From the NCBI GenBank assembly GCA_023144635.1, contig JAGLFH010000049.1, forward strand, positions 1 to 64,000: a DNA stretch of 64,000 bases, in the 5' to 3' direction. The position numbers and the translations under genes are program-made. The stretch is from Candidatus Auribacterota bacterium. GTDB taxonomy: Bacteria > Auribacterota > JAFGBW01 > JAFGJP01. Below, in pieces: positions 41,660 to 51,561 of this stretch (the first letter of the stretch is position 1; every line of letters starts with the position of its first letter). The notes under the pieces are model-generated. The model was given only the letters and a program-made list of their open reading frames with translations. It was not told where the DNA came from and made no database searches.

Positions 41660-42874
41660 TTATCTTCGAATATGAACAATACGGAAAAGAGGTAAAATAA
41701 AGGAAGCCATAAGAAGCCCTACAAACAGTCCCATTGCTGCAAGAACAGTAGGTTCTATAAAGACAATTACCCGTTTGACTTGGTAATTAAACATTACTTC
41801 TAAATAAGAAGCCGCTTTTTCCAAAAAGGGTTCTAATTCTCCTGTTTTTTCCCCTACCGTGATCATCCTAATAGCTATTTCCGGAAAATAAGGGCTTTCT
41901 TTTAAAAGTTCTGTTAGGCTTTTTCCTTTTTGTATCTCTATTTTTATGTTGTCTATATGTTTTTTATATAGTCTATTTGTAAGAGTCCCTTTAGAATATT
42001 CAATGGAATCAATAATATCAACACCGCTTCCAAGCAATAGCTGCAGGCAATACAAAAACCGCGAGAATTCTATTTTTGCGATCAAGTCTCTTATAAAAGG
42101 TATTTTCAAAGAAAGACGGCTTAAAAATAGCTTCCCTTTTTCTTTACTTATAAAATTTTGCAGAAATATAAAGCATGCAGCAGCAGCAGCGACAAAAATA
42201 TACCAATAACTTATCAGGAGATGGCTAATATAGGCCACGATACGTGTGATGAGAGGTAAAGCTATTTCACCTTGCTCAAAGATCTCTACAAATTTTGGAA
42301 ACACAAAAGTCATAGTTATAAGCGTTAATAACCCACCCATAAAAAAAAGAATAATAGGATATGCCAAAATTGATTTTATATTCTGTATCATATTAAATTC
42401 ACGTTCAGAAAAGACACTTAAACGCATAAAAATATGGTTGAGTCTTGAACTTTCTTCGCCAGCTTTGATCATATTTACTGTAAGTTCATCAAAAAGCCCG
42501 CTTCCTTCAAAAGCCTCAAATATGGGCTTTCCCTTTTCAATGTCTTTTCTTATACTGCTGAGTCCGTTTTTTAAAAAATTCTTTTTTGTTTGCTCTTGCA
42601 TTATTTGCAATGTTTCAAGAATGGATAGATTTGCACTTAAAAGATTGCTGAACTGAAGATGCAGTATGATTTTTTCTTCCCGGCTGATTCTTTTTTTTAA
42701 AAAAACAGGTATATTAGACTGGTTTTTTTCAAGAATAGTGCTGGTGTTTTCAATAGACATAACGGTAAAATTCCTGAGCGAGAGTTCTTTCAGGGATTCT
42801 TTTTTTGATTTGTCTTTGATTATTCCAGAAACTTTTTTTCCGTTTTCATCAACTGCAATGTATTTATATGACAT
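41660..42874 (-). CDS. Type IV pilus/type II secretion platform protein (PilC/GspF)
   Basis: 404 residues with two copies of the GspF domain and three membrane helices (near residues 175, 220 and 380). Motifs include GKPIFEAFEGSGLFDELTVNMI and GEKTGELEPFLEKAASY. The N-terminal segment MSYKYIAVDENGKKVSG is typical. It anchors the pilin-assembly ATPase. Gene order pilB-pilC-pseudopilin is standard. Confidence 0.94.
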   Translation of the reverse strand: MSYKYIAVDENGKKVSGIIKDKSKKESLKELSLRNFTVMSIENTSTILEKNQSNIPVFLKKRISREEKIILHLQFSNLLSANLSILETLQIMQEQTKKNFLKNGLSSIRKDIEKGKPIFEAFEGSGLFDELTVNMIKAGEESSRLNHIFMRLSVFSEREFNMIQNIKSILAYPIILFFMGGLLTLITMTFVFPKFVEIFEQGEIALPLITRIVAYISHLLISYWYIFVAAAAACFIFLQNFISKEKGKLFLSRLSLKIPFIRDLIAKIEFSRFLYCLQLLLGSGVDIIDSIEYSKGTLTNRLYKKHIDNIKIEIQKGKSLTELLKESPYFPEIAIRMITVGEKTGELEPFLEKAASYLEVMFNYQVKRVIVFIEPTVLAAMGLFVGLLMASFILPLFRIVHIRR

Positions 42875-43020
42875 AAGCGTTCCTAAAAGAGAAAATTAAA
42901 ATTTAAAAATGTTTTTCAATTCCTGTTTCCAAAGAAGTCTTCAATGCTTGTTTCATGGGCGTTATGATTAATCTACAGGTCTATTTTATGATTTTGTGCA
43001 CTAGCACACCGTTATTTTTG

Positions 43021-44685
43021 TTAATCTATTTGTGTTACTCGCAACACTTCCTCTACAGAAGTTGTGCCATTCATTATTTTATCAATACCGTTCATCAGAA
43101 GTGTTTTCATTCCATCTTTTTCAGCGGATTCTTTTATTATATCCGAGGAACTGCTTTTTAAAATAAGAGATCTTAACTTTTTATCAATCTTAATTATCTC
43201 GCAAAGTCCGATACGTCCAACATACCCTGTATTTCCACATGTTGAACATCCCTGTGGATCAAAAACAGAGTCTTTTTCTGTTAGAATGTCTTTAGCACCC
43301 ATTAGACGTATTTCATCAGAAGTAATAGGCCGTTTTTTCTTGCAGTTCTCACAAATTTTACGAATTAGGCGTTGTGCTAGAACTGCTCTTAAGGAAGAAG
43401 CAATAAGATATGGCTCAATACCCATATCAATAAGCCGTGTTATAGCACCCGATGCATCATTTGTATGCAGTGTTGAAAAAACCAGGTGTCCCGTAAGAGA
43501 TGCCTGAATACTGATACGTGCTGTTTCAAGGTCTCTTATTTCTCCTACCATAATAATATCAGGGTCCTGTCTTAATATTGACCTCAATCCGGACGAAAAG
43601 CTGATGCCTACTTTTGAATTCACTTGCATTTGACGAATAATATCTATTTGATATTCTATAGGATCTTCTATTGTAATTATGTTTTTTTCTATTGATTTGA
43701 TACGATTTAGCGTTGAATAAAGAGTAGTAGTTTTTCCACTGCCTGTTGGACCTGTTACAAGGACAAGACCATTGGATTTATTAATAACTTCTTTGTAAAT
43801 TTCTTCCTCTTTTTGTGAAAAGCCTAGTTTTTCAAGCGGGAGGATAAGCTGGCTTTTGTCAAGAAGCCTTAAAACCATATTTTCACCAAAAGCCGTAGGT
43901 ATGGTAGATATTCTCAGATCAATTTCCTTTCCATCTGAATGTACACTGCATCGACCGTCTTGAGGTATCCTTTTTTCAGCAATATTCATATTTGACATTA
44001 TCTTTATACGTGAGATAATGCCTGCTAGATAATCACGTGGCGGAGTTGCAGCTTCTCTTAAAATTCCATCTACACGCATTCTTATTCTTACAATATTTTC
44101 ACCGGGCTCAATATGGATATCACTTGCTTTTGCTTTAACAGCTTTTTCTATGATATTGTTGACAAAGTTAACTACAGGAGCGTCCTCAACCCATTTTGTT
44201 AAAATGCCGTCTTCTGTTTGAGTGACTGCTCTTTCTTCAAAAGGAGAAAGAGATCCATAATTTTTTTCAATTAGCTTACGAATCATTCTTTCATTCGAGA
44301 TAACTACTTTAATATCTAGGTCTGTGCGGGAACGAAGTTCGTCGATAACGTACAGATTCATCGGATCGACAATTGCAATGGTAAGGGAATTACCGATCTT
44401 GAAGAGAGGTATCAAAAGATTTTTTTTTGCAAGTTCTTCGGGAACAAGGCTTAAAACATTTTTTTTAATATTAAAAGTGCTGATATCCATATAAGGTATA
44501 TCAAGATATTCAGCAATATTATCTATAAGTTCCTGTTCAGTTATCATCCCAAGCTTTATAACTGACTGACGGAGAGGTTCATTAAGCTCGTTTGCCTGTT
44601 TTTTTGCAAGCGCGACCTGTTCTTGCATAAGGATACCCTTGTCAATAAGAATGTCCCAAATAGTAGCTTGTGATTCCTGATTCAT
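43021..44685 (-). CDS. Type IV pilus/type II secretion assembly ATPase (PilB/GspE)
   Basis: 554 residues: N-terminal MshEN-type domain (RQSVIKLGMITEQELIDNIA), Walker A GPTGSGKTTTLYS, Asp and His boxes, Walker B DPDIIMVGEIRD, and a four-cysteine zinc motif (CENC..CSTCGNTGYVGR). It powers pseudopilin assembly. It is the first gene of the minus-strand pilus operon and is divergent from tilS. Confidence 0.95.
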   Translation of the reverse strand: MNQESQATIWDILIDKGILMQEQVALAKKQANELNEPLRQSVIKLGMITEQELIDNIAEYLDIPYMDISTFNIKKNVLSLVPEELAKKNLLIPLFKIGNSLTIAIVDPMNLYVIDELRSRTDLDIKVVISNERMIRKLIEKNYGSLSPFEERAVTQTEDGILTKWVEDAPVVNFVNNIIEKAVKAKASDIHIEPGENIVRIRMRVDGILREAATPPRDYLAGIISRIKIMSNMNIAEKRIPQDGRCSVHSDGKEIDLRISTIPTAFGENMVLRLLDKSQLILPLEKLGFSQKEEEIYKEVINKSNGLVLVTGPTGSGKTTTLYSTLNRIKSIEKNIITIEDPIEYQIDIIRQMQVNSKVGISFSSGLRSILRQDPDIIMVGEIRDLETARISIQASLTGHLVFSTLHTNDASGAITRLIDMGIEPYLIASSLRAVLAQRLIRKICENCKKKRPITSDEIRLMGAKDILTEKDSVFDPQGCSTCGNTGYVGRIGLCEIIKIDKKLRSLILKSSSSDIIKESAEKDGMKTLLMNGIDKIMNGTTSVEEVLRVTQID

Positions 44686-44804
44686 ATACTAAAATCTTTT
44701 GACAACCATGTTTTCTTGGTTATAGTTAAGAACAAGGTATTTATGTATGTAATTTTACACTTTTTATATAATAAGTACAATGAAATTGAGAGGTATTCTA
44801 AAGA

Positions 44805-46292
44805 GTGAAAAAGAAATCCATTAAATCTAATACAATGAAAAATAAAATTAAAGAATTTATAGAAAAATCCGTATTGATTAGGCCAAATGAAAAAATCATA
44901 GTTGCTGTCTCCGGCGGTTCTGATTCGATAGCTCTTCTCCATCTTTTAAAATCACTTGAAAAAGAAATGACGTTTTCCTGTATAGCGGTTCATCTGAACC
45001 ATAAATTAAGAGGAGATGAGAGTTTTCGCGATGAAATTTTTGTAAAGGATTTCTGCAAGGTTTTACAAGTGCCTCTTAGTGTTAAAAGGGAAGATATAAG
45101 AGCGTTTGCAAAAAAAAACAGACAGAACCTTGAAAAAGCTGGAAGAGATAGAAGATATGCTTTTTTTAAAAAAATGGCAAAAAAATATTCCTGTAGTGCT
45201 ATTTTTACTGCCCACACACGTGATGATCAAGTTGAAACATTACTTATGCGTCTTTTTCGGGGTACAGGTTTGCAGGGTGCAGGAGGAATAAGAGATAATT
45301 CTTTGCAGGATGGTTTTCAGATTGTTCGCCCGCTCCTTAGTATTAATAAAAAAAGCATTCTTTCATATTTAAAAGAAAAGAAGCTTACATTTATAACGGA
45401 TTCGTCAAATAAAGATATTTCTTTTACCCGCAATAAGATGCGTTTAAAAGTAATACCTTACATTAAAAGAGAATTGGGCGATTTTCAGAAGCAACTTATT
45501 GATTTTAGCGAGATTTGTAGAGATGTTGACACTTTTTTTGATAAATATGGAAAAAAGTTTTTTAAAGATTATTTTAATGTTTCAGGATCAAGGTTATCTA
45601 TTTTACCGGAAATAATGACTTCATTTCCTTTTTATGTATCAACGTATGCAATAAAAAATGAGATTGAGAGATGTTTTCCGGGTATTCGCAGTTTAAGTAA
45701 GAAGAGATTGTCGGATAGTTTAGAGCTTTTATCCGGGCTTCAAACTGGTAGAACAGTTGATATCTCGAATAATCTAATTTTTTTAAAGGAAAGGGAAAGT
45801 ATATTTGTTCTAAATAAAAAGGAGCTTTCGGAGAGCAAAAAAATACGTTTAAAACTTAAAGGAAGTGTTGGATGCGAAGTCTCATTCTTTAACTGGGAGC
45901 TTGTTTTTAGTGTAAGAACATTCAAAACAATAAGTTTTAGAAAAATAAAACATGGAGCAGTTCTTAAAAAAATAAAAGAGGGAAAACAGGTAGACTTTAG
46001 AATAAAGCTTCCCTGGCAAAAAAGCAAAATCATTTACATTCGCAGTTTTAAGGCAGGAGATAGAATAGATATTGTTCTTAATGGAAAAAAACATACGAAA
46101 AAGCTAAAGGAACTTTTTTGTGATCATAAAATACCTCTTTTTATGAAGAAAAGAATACCGGTTATTATGTCAGAAAAGACAATAGTATATATTCCTGGTT
46201 TGTATATTAATCCCTTTTTCGAAGGAACAAAGGGGAGTAAAGAAGTGCTAGAAATGAGAATAAAGTTTAAGGAGCCTCCGGCGATATTTTAA
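44805..46292 (+). CDS. tilS: tRNA(Ile)-lysidine synthase
   Basis: TilS attaches lysine to C34 of tRNA-Ile(CAU), allowing AUA decoding. The PP-loop SGGSDSIALLHLL is at residues 36-48, and HTRDDQVETLLMRLFRG follows. The C-terminal substrate-binding domains are present (about residues 350-495), so the protein is the long form. Start GTG at 44805 or ATG at 44835 cannot be separated. It stands alone in its orientation. Confidence 0.95.
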   Translation: MKKKSIKSNTMKNKIKEFIEKSVLIRPNEKIIVAVSGGSDSIALLHLLKSLEKEMTFSCIAVHLNHKLRGDESFRDEIFVKDFCKVLQVPLSVKREDIRAFAKKNRQNLEKAGRDRRYAFFKKMAKKYSCSAIFTAHTRDDQVETLLMRLFRGTGLQGAGGIRDNSLQDGFQIVRPLLSINKKSILSYLKEKKLTFITDSSNKDISFTRNKMRLKVIPYIKRELGDFQKQLIDFSEICRDVDTFFDKYGKKFFKDYFNVSGSRLSILPEIMTSFPFYVSTYAIKNEIERCFPGIRSLSKKRLSDSLELLSGLQTGRTVDISNNLIFLKERESIFVLNKKELSESKKIRLKLKGSVGCEVSFFNWELVFSVRTFKTISFRKIKHGAVLKKIKEGKQVDFRIKLPWQKSKIIYIRSFKAGDRIDIVLNGKKHTKKLKELFCDHKIPLFMKKRIPVIMSEKTIVYIPGLYINPFFEGTKGSKEVLEMRIKFKEPPAIF

Positions 46293-46727
46293 AAATTAGC
46301 CACAGAGGGCACAGAGAACACAGAGGGTTTAGCCGCTCCTTCGACTCACTACGTTCAGTTCGACTATGCTCACTGCAGGCTGCTCAGGATTAAAAAACGC
46401 TGACGCGATATTAAAAGTAATTAGACGCAGATAAACGCAGATTTGGGTGATCAGAAAGAAAAGCAAAAGAAGTAAGTAGGGTCTGTTCGTGAATTGCCTT
46501 TATAAGATGTAAAACGTATGTCCTCCAAAAATCGTTTGCCTATTTTCTGTAATATTCCTGTCGGAGGCACCATTCACAAGCCACGCACAGGGTTCATGAT
46601 GAACGAAAAGGTAAGACGTACGTACGGGAGGGGCTTGCCTCCTCCCGTATCTGCCGTGTAAAGTGTTGTCATCCCTGTAAAAACCAGCGACTTTGCCGGT
46701 AGGCAGGTCTCGTGATAAAGATACAGG
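46293..46727. repeat. Repeat-rich intergenic region
   Basis: No gene. It contains CACAGAG-type tandem motifs at about 46302-46330, one GACGCAGATAAACGCAGAT copy at about 46425 (shared with 15918 and 16120), a segment like 16033 at about 46507, and a hairpin TACGGGAGG / CCTCCCGTA at 46623-46649. These are dispersed repeats typical of mobile-element-rich gaps. It abuts the recombinase gene. Confidence 0.75.
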
Positions 46728-47705
46728 CTAGTATTTTATAGAGTAAGTAGGAGAAGAAAAGGACCTCTCTTTTGTTTTGTTGTAGAGTCTTGTAGTCGTT
46801 ATGCTTGAGTGTCCAAGCCAAGTTTGTACCAGAGTCATATCTTTATGATATTTAAGAGCATTTGAAGCAGAAGTTACTCTTAGCGAATGAGTGCAAAGAC
46901 CTTTTATTTCAATACCAGCTTTTTTTGAATAATATTTTACTATATTATTGTATATTGCATACTGACTTAAGGCTTTATTTGTGCTTTTTGAAAAACTGTT
47001 TTTTAAAGGTCTGAAAAGGAATCCTTTTGTATCATTTCTATGGTCTGAATTTTGGAGATAATCGTTTATTAAGAAAATAGTTTTAGGGTGAACGGCAATG
47101 TTCCTTGTTTTTCTTGTGTTGCCATTTATTTTAAAGTAATAGCATTTTTCTTCATGATAAAGATCTTCTGTTTTTAAAGAACACAACTCATTACATTTTA
47201 ATGCATGATATAAAAAAACAGATAAGATTGCTCGATCTCTTTTGCCTTTTATGGTATTAACATCAGGTGCTTTTAGAAGTTTTTTTACCTGTTTACTATC
47301 AAGTGATGGAGTCTTGCTCTCAATGGATTTTCTACACGGTCTCATAACTTTTTTTACAGGATTATGATCTATAAAATCATTGCTTTGTAAATGGTCCATT
47401 AAAGATGAAATTGAAGAAAGTTTTCTTCTTATTGTTGACGGGCTGATGTTCTTTTCATTAAGTATTTTTTTCCACTTTTCTAAATGGTGTGTAGAAACAT
47501 TGCAAAGCTCTTTTATACTGTTTATTTCGGAAGAAAAAATAAAATCGATAACATCGAACAGGTATGCTTTTTTTGTTTTCGGATTACCTATTAGAGCAAG
47601 CCATCCGGTTTTGCGGATAATCTCATGGTGTGCTTTAAAATCATCGCTAAAGGATTGATTTTTGTTTTCATCTATTGCATTAAGTTTTGATAATAATTTT
47701 GACAT
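46728..47705 (-). CDS. Tyrosine recombinase (XerC/D-like) with altered first catalytic arginine
   Basis: 325 residues: an N-terminal SAM-like core-binding domain (about 40-125) and a catalytic domain. His273 and Arg276 (HSLR), His299 (LGHSS) and Tyr308 (TRLYNK) are present. The first arginine, expected in the motif G-L-R-x-x-E-L, is replaced by Lys170 (ALKCNEL), which could reduce activity. The gene is flanked by a repeat-rich gap and by strong palindromes at its 5' side, so it is probably part of a mobile or integrated element, not XerC/D itself. Confidence 0.88.
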   Translation of the reverse strand: MSKLLSKLNAIDENKNQSFSDDFKAHHEIIRKTGWLALIGNPKTKKAYLFDVIDFIFSSEINSIKELCNVSTHHLEKWKKILNEKNISPSTIRRKLSSISSLMDHLQSNDFIDHNPVKKVMRPCRKSIESKTPSLDSKQVKKLLKAPDVNTIKGKRDRAILSVFLYHALKCNELCSLKTEDLYHEEKCYYFKINGNTRKTRNIAVHPKTIFLINDYLQNSDHRNDTKGFLFRPLKNSFSKSTNKALSQYAIYNNIVKYYSKKAGIEIKGLCTHSLRVTSASNALKYHKDMTLVQTWLGHSSITTTRLYNKTKERSFSSPTYSIKY

Positions 47706-47715
47706 AAATGGAACC

Positions 47716-47842
47716 CCACGGTCTTACACCCGTGGTACCTCACGTTTCGTCTCGATGAAACCTCGCAAGGGTATCCGCCTTTGTCTTTATAAGACTACGG
47801 CGAGATACCCTTCCCGCTATATCCACGGCCTTACAGCCGTGG
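47716..47842. repeat. Palindrome cluster upstream of the recombinase
   Basis: Two 20-bp direct repeats, CCACGGTCTTACACCCGTGG (47716-47735) and CCACGGCCTTACAGCCGTGG (47823-47842), each form a hairpin. Between them AAGGGTATC (47767-47775) pairs with GATACCCTT (47804-47812), enclosing further paired arms. The layout resembles ends of IS200/IS605-type elements or a recombination site. The rest of 47843-47993 is AT-rich and shows nothing else. Confidence 0.72.
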
Positions 47843-47993
47843 TTTTATGCGGAGACGGGTAAATTATATATTATTTTTATAAAATATATTATCAAAATAA
47901 CATATAAATTGCAAGAGTCTTATTTTAAAATAGTTACATAATTTGTGATTATTAGCTTTATATGATATATAAAGAAAGATTAAATGAAAAACT

Positions 47994-49892
47994 TCATTCA
48001 TTTTCGGGGGTAAATTCTTTTAAAAGTTCATCAAGCTTTGAATGAATGAACTCGTCAGAAGGATCAAAACGCAAAACCTTTTCCCACTCTTCAAGAGCGT
48101 TTTCAAAATCTTTTTGATCGTAATATTTAGCACCTTTTTCTATCACATTATGTATAAGAATATTGTAAATAATGTCTTCGAAAAATGATGATTGATATGA
48201 ATTAAAATCAGTAAAGGATGGTATATCTAACTGGTACCATAAAGAGCAGTTTTTACAAAAATCTTTTTTTAAACCTTGATGTCGGTTCTCCTGCCAAAGT
48301 TGTAAGAAAGATTTATCGGACCCATTATTATTACCATCAAAAAACTGTTTGCAGAAAGCTAGCTTTCCATCTGAAAGCACTAGAGAAGATAAAAATGTTT
48401 TTTTACATGTTGATATATTTTCTCTTGGAGGAGTAAAATCGATTAGGCCGTCTTCAGCAAAAGTTTCCAAGAAGTCATTAAAAGGAAGAATAAGAACTTT
48501 ATCAACCATATGCTGCCACCGTCGGAAATAGTAGTCTATTTTCTTTTGCTTATTAATATTGTTTACTGTTTGAAGAACAATATATGGCTTTAAAGAACTT
48601 CCTCGTGCATCAAGTATTCGTTCTATTAATTCATCTGAGCCTTTATCTGAATAAAGATCAAGAGCATCAAGGTTTAGTATAAGGATATCCAGTCCTGCAT
48701 CAATAAGTGAAAGTATAATCTTATCATCAAGCAAGGATCCGTTTGTTTCCAGAGCTACACGGAAAAAACCATTTTCTTTCGCATAGCGTATAAATGAAAT
48801 GAGTTTTTCGTGTAAAACAGGTTCTCCATATCCTGAAAGACATATCATTGGTACATTAGAAGAAGTGATATCTATAATGGACTTATAATTGTCATCACTA
48901 ATATCTGTTTTTTTACGCTTTAAAACAGTATTGGGACAATTTTTACATTTTAGATTGCATCTATTTGTGAGTTCTACCTCAAGATATCCAGGATACGCTG
49001 TAAAGGTCTCTTCACAAAACTCTTTTTCTTTGTCAAAAAAGTTCTCTAGTGTTAGTTCTTTAGAAGATGCGATGATCTCTCTTATTTTTTCAAGCTGATT
49101 TTTTGTAAGAAGAGGATAAAACTGCATTTCTTTCCCGGGAAATTGTTCCGAGATACTTTTTCTAACAATACCTTCCAATGAATCTCTTACTACAAAGAGG
49201 TCTTTAATATGGAAAGGATTCTTATACTTTTTTTCAATATTATTTTTTTTAGCTTCAATATTAAGCGTTATGCTGTGATTTTTTTGTAAAAAGTCGCTAT
49301 CATCTTCAATGGTCCTCACCATATGTTCAATTAGCTTTTTCTTCTTACTATTTTGATTTATGTAAAGAGCTTCGATCTCTTTTACAGGAGAGATTATAAT
49401 AGGAATAGAGGTATTCCCAAAAATGAAAATATCACCTTTTTGAGAGCATTGCTCGACTAATAGATCAAGAAAAGTGTGGCTTAGAAGGATAAAATAGTCT
49501 GCTTGAAGGATAACAGCAAGGGTAATATAGTTTTTTTTACAAAAATTAATACAGTACTCAGCACCGAAAAAACCATAATAAGGATTTCGGAATGTAAAAT
49601 TTGTATTAATAACGAAGTTATTATCGTCAATTGAATGTTGTGCACCTGAAGTTATTCGAATAATATCAATACGTTCATCGTTGAAATCTTTAACTATTTT
49701 TTCTATTGGATCGTCAACGGAAGAATCAGAAGTAACGACATAAAACTTCTCTATCGTGGTGCTTTTTAATAGATTTGACAAAAGATACTCCATAGCATTT
49801 TTTGAAGATGCTATTTTCTGGAGTATGAGAGAATCACGATCAAGAAGATTTTTTGTATTTAGTGATGCATGTAAGAAAAGGGCATTACTCAT
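47994..49892 (-). CDS. Spiro-SPASM-like radical SAM protein with sugar-nucleotidyltransferase-like N-terminus
   Basis: 632 residues. The N-terminal ~230 residues resemble SpsF/CMP-sugar nucleotidyltransferases (NAMEYLLSNLLKS, YVVTSDSSVDDPI). A radical SAM domain starts at C312-x3-C316-x2-C319 (CNLKCKNC). A SPASM-type cysteine region follows (FCKQF.., FCKNCSLW), then a TPR-like C-terminus. The arrangement matches the spiro-SPASM type known in spirochaetes. Substrate unknown. It lies downstream of gmd in a probable surface-polysaccharide run. Confidence 0.8.
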   Translation of the reverse strand: MSNALFLHASLNTKNLLDRDSLILQKIASSKNAMEYLLSNLLKSTTIEKFYVVTSDSSVDDPIEKIVKDFNDERIDIIRITSGAQHSIDDNNFVINTNFTFRNPYYGFFGAEYCINFCKKNYITLAVILQADYFILLSHTFLDLLVEQCSQKGDIFIFGNTSIPIIISPVKEIEALYINQNSKKKKLIEHMVRTIEDDSDFLQKNHSITLNIEAKKNNIEKKYKNPFHIKDLFVVRDSLEGIVRKSISEQFPGKEMQFYPLLTKNQLEKIREIIASSKELTLENFFDKEKEFCEETFTAYPGYLEVELTNRCNLKCKNCPNTVLKRKKTDISDDNYKSIIDITSSNVPMICLSGYGEPVLHEKLISFIRYAKENGFFRVALETNGSLLDDKIILSLIDAGLDILILNLDALDLYSDKGSDELIERILDARGSSLKPYIVLQTVNNINKQKKIDYYFRRWQHMVDKVLILPFNDFLETFAEDGLIDFTPPRENISTCKKTFLSSLVLSDGKLAFCKQFFDGNNNGSDKSFLQLWQENRHQGLKKDFCKNCSLWYQLDIPSFTDFNSYQSSFFEDIIYNILIHNVIEKGAKYYDQKDFENALEEWEKVLRFDPSDEFIHSKLDELLKEFTPENE

Positions 49893-49949
49893 AAAACATT
49901 CCTGAAATATTAGTTTAGTAGCTAATCATTAGCTACTTATGTAAAATTA

Positions 49950-50948
49950 TTAAGCTTTTTTATGTGCCTTAAACTTCTCAATATCAGCATCAAGCATTAT
50001 CTTTACCAACTCGTTAAATTTAATTTTAGGTTCCCAACCAAGGATTTTTTTTGCTTTTGAACTATCTCCAAGAAGAAGGTTTACTTCGGTTGGTCTGTAA
50101 TAGCGCTTATCTATTTCAACATATTTTTTCCAATCAAGATCAGCGTGAGAAAAAGCACATTCTACGAATTCCTTTACTGTATGTGTTTCACCGGTTGCAA
50201 TTACAAAATCATCCGGTTTATCTTGCTGAAGCATGAGCCACATAGCTTCCACAAATTCAGGTGCATAACCCCAATCTCTTTTAGCATCAAGATTGCCGAG
50301 ATAAAGCTTATTAGCAAGGCCAAGCTTTATCTGTGCTACGCCTCGTGTTATTTTGTGAGTGACAAATGTCTCCCCTCTTCTAGGAGATTCGTGATTAAAA
50401 AGAATACCGTTAGAAATGAACATACCATATGCTTCACGGTAATTACGGGCCATAAGATGTGCAAAAACTTTTGAAACAGCATATGGTGATTGTGGATAAA
50501 ATGGTGTTTTTTCTGTTTGAGGGGTCTCTGAGACATCACCGAACATCTCAGAGCTTGAAGCCTGGTATATTCGTGTATCATTGAGCCCAGCTTCTCTAAT
50601 AGCATCAAAAATCCTTAATGCACCAAGTGCTGTTACATCACTTGTGTAAACAGGTATATCAAAACTTACACGAACATGACTTTGTGCTGCAAGATTATAT
50701 ATTTCATCCGGCCGTATAGTTCTTACAATATGATTTATACAACTTGAATCACTTAGATCTCCGAAGACCATGTTAAGGCGTTTTCCTTCTTGGTGTTCAT
50801 CCTGGTTGATATGATCGACCCTTTCGGTGTTAAATGAACTTGAACGTCTTTTTATACCGTATACTATATAACCTTTTGAAAGTAGAAGCTCGGCAAGATA
50901 AGAGCCGTCCTGACCGGTTATACCTGTAATTAAAGCTTTCTTTTTCAT
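49950..50948 (-). CDS. gmd: GDP-mannose 4,6-dehydratase
   Basis: Converts GDP-mannose to GDP-4-keto-6-deoxymannose, a precursor of GDP-fucose, GDP-rhamnose and perosamine. NAD(P)-binding [15 protein letters not shown] and the catalytic YAVSK motif are present, along with SSSEMFGDV and [16 protein letters not shown]. 332 residues is normal. The next pathway enzyme (e.g. fcl or per) is not in the window. It lies between the UpxY-like and spiro-SPASM-like genes. Confidence 0.96.
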   Translation of the reverse strand: MKKKALITGITGQDGSYLAELLLSKGYIVYGIKRRSSSFNTERVDHINQDEHQEGKRLNMVFGDLSDSSCINHIVRTIRPDEIYNLAAQSHVRVSFDIPVYTSDVTALGALRIFDAIREAGLNDTRIYQASSSEMFGDVSETPQTEKTPFYPQSPYAVSKVFAHLMARNYREAYGMFISNGILFNHESPRRGETFVTHKITRGVAQIKLGLANKLYLGNLDAKRDWGYAPEFVEAMWLMLQQDKPDDFVIATGETHTVKEFVECAFSHADLDWKKYVEIDKRYYRPTEVNLLLGDSSKAKKILGWEPKIKFNELVKIMLDADIEKFKAHKKA

Positions 50949-50985
50949 GTTTAGTCTCTCCTAAAAATAAAATTACTTAAAATTT

Positions 50986-51537
50986 CTATGCATCAGTTGT
51001 TTTGATATCCTCAATATCTATTTCTACAGAAACGACCTGTGCTAATAGTTCAAGCCCTACTAGAAGCCTGAATTTCTTGTTTTTTTCAATAACATATCCC
51101 TTAATTCCGCGGAAAGGACCTCTTTTTACTTCAATTTCCTTACCCTTAAAAAACTCCGGATAAGGGTCAACAATTATATCTTTGGTTTCAAAGCGCTTTA
51201 ACGCTTCTATCTGATTTTCAGGTACAGGAACTGGTTCCGGAAAACCTACAATCCTAACAACTCCTTTTGTCTTAATAACTTTCTTCTTCTCGAGAAGAGG
51301 AATGTGTACAAAAAAGTAACAGGGAAATAATGGAAAATCAACGATTTTTTTTCTGTCTTTCCATTTTCTTCTAATCTGTTTTACCGGAAGATATGTTGCG
51401 ATTCCCTTATCTTCAAGAAGCATGGCTATCTTTTTTTCAAATCGGCTTCTGGTATGAAGAGCATACCATCTCGGTGTTGTCAGGAGAGTTTTTTCATGTA
51501 TTGATTGATCAGAAGTTTTCATAAAACAATATTCCAT
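50986..51537 (-). CDS. NusG-family antiterminator (UpxY/RfaH-like)
   Basis: An NGN domain (RWYALHTRSRFEKKIAMLLEDKG, YLPVKQIRRKWKDRKK) and a C-terminal KOW motif (RGPFRGIKGYVIEK) identify a specialised NusG paralogue. Such proteins promote transcription of long polysaccharide operons. Its position next to gmd supports that. ATG 51537 and ATG 51522 are both possible starts; neither has a strong ribosome binding site. Confidence 0.88.
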   Translation of the reverse strand: MEYCFMKTSDQSIHEKTLLTTPRWYALHTRSRFEKKIAMLLEDKGIATYLPVKQIRRKWKDRKKIVDFPLFPCYFFVHIPLLEKKKVIKTKGVVRIVGFPEPVPVPENQIEALKRFETKDIIVDPYPEFFKGKEIEVKRGPFRGIKGYVIEKNKKFRLLVGLELLAQVVSVEIDIEDIKTTDA

Positions 51538-51561
51538 CTAAAGTTATAAATGATAAAAAAC

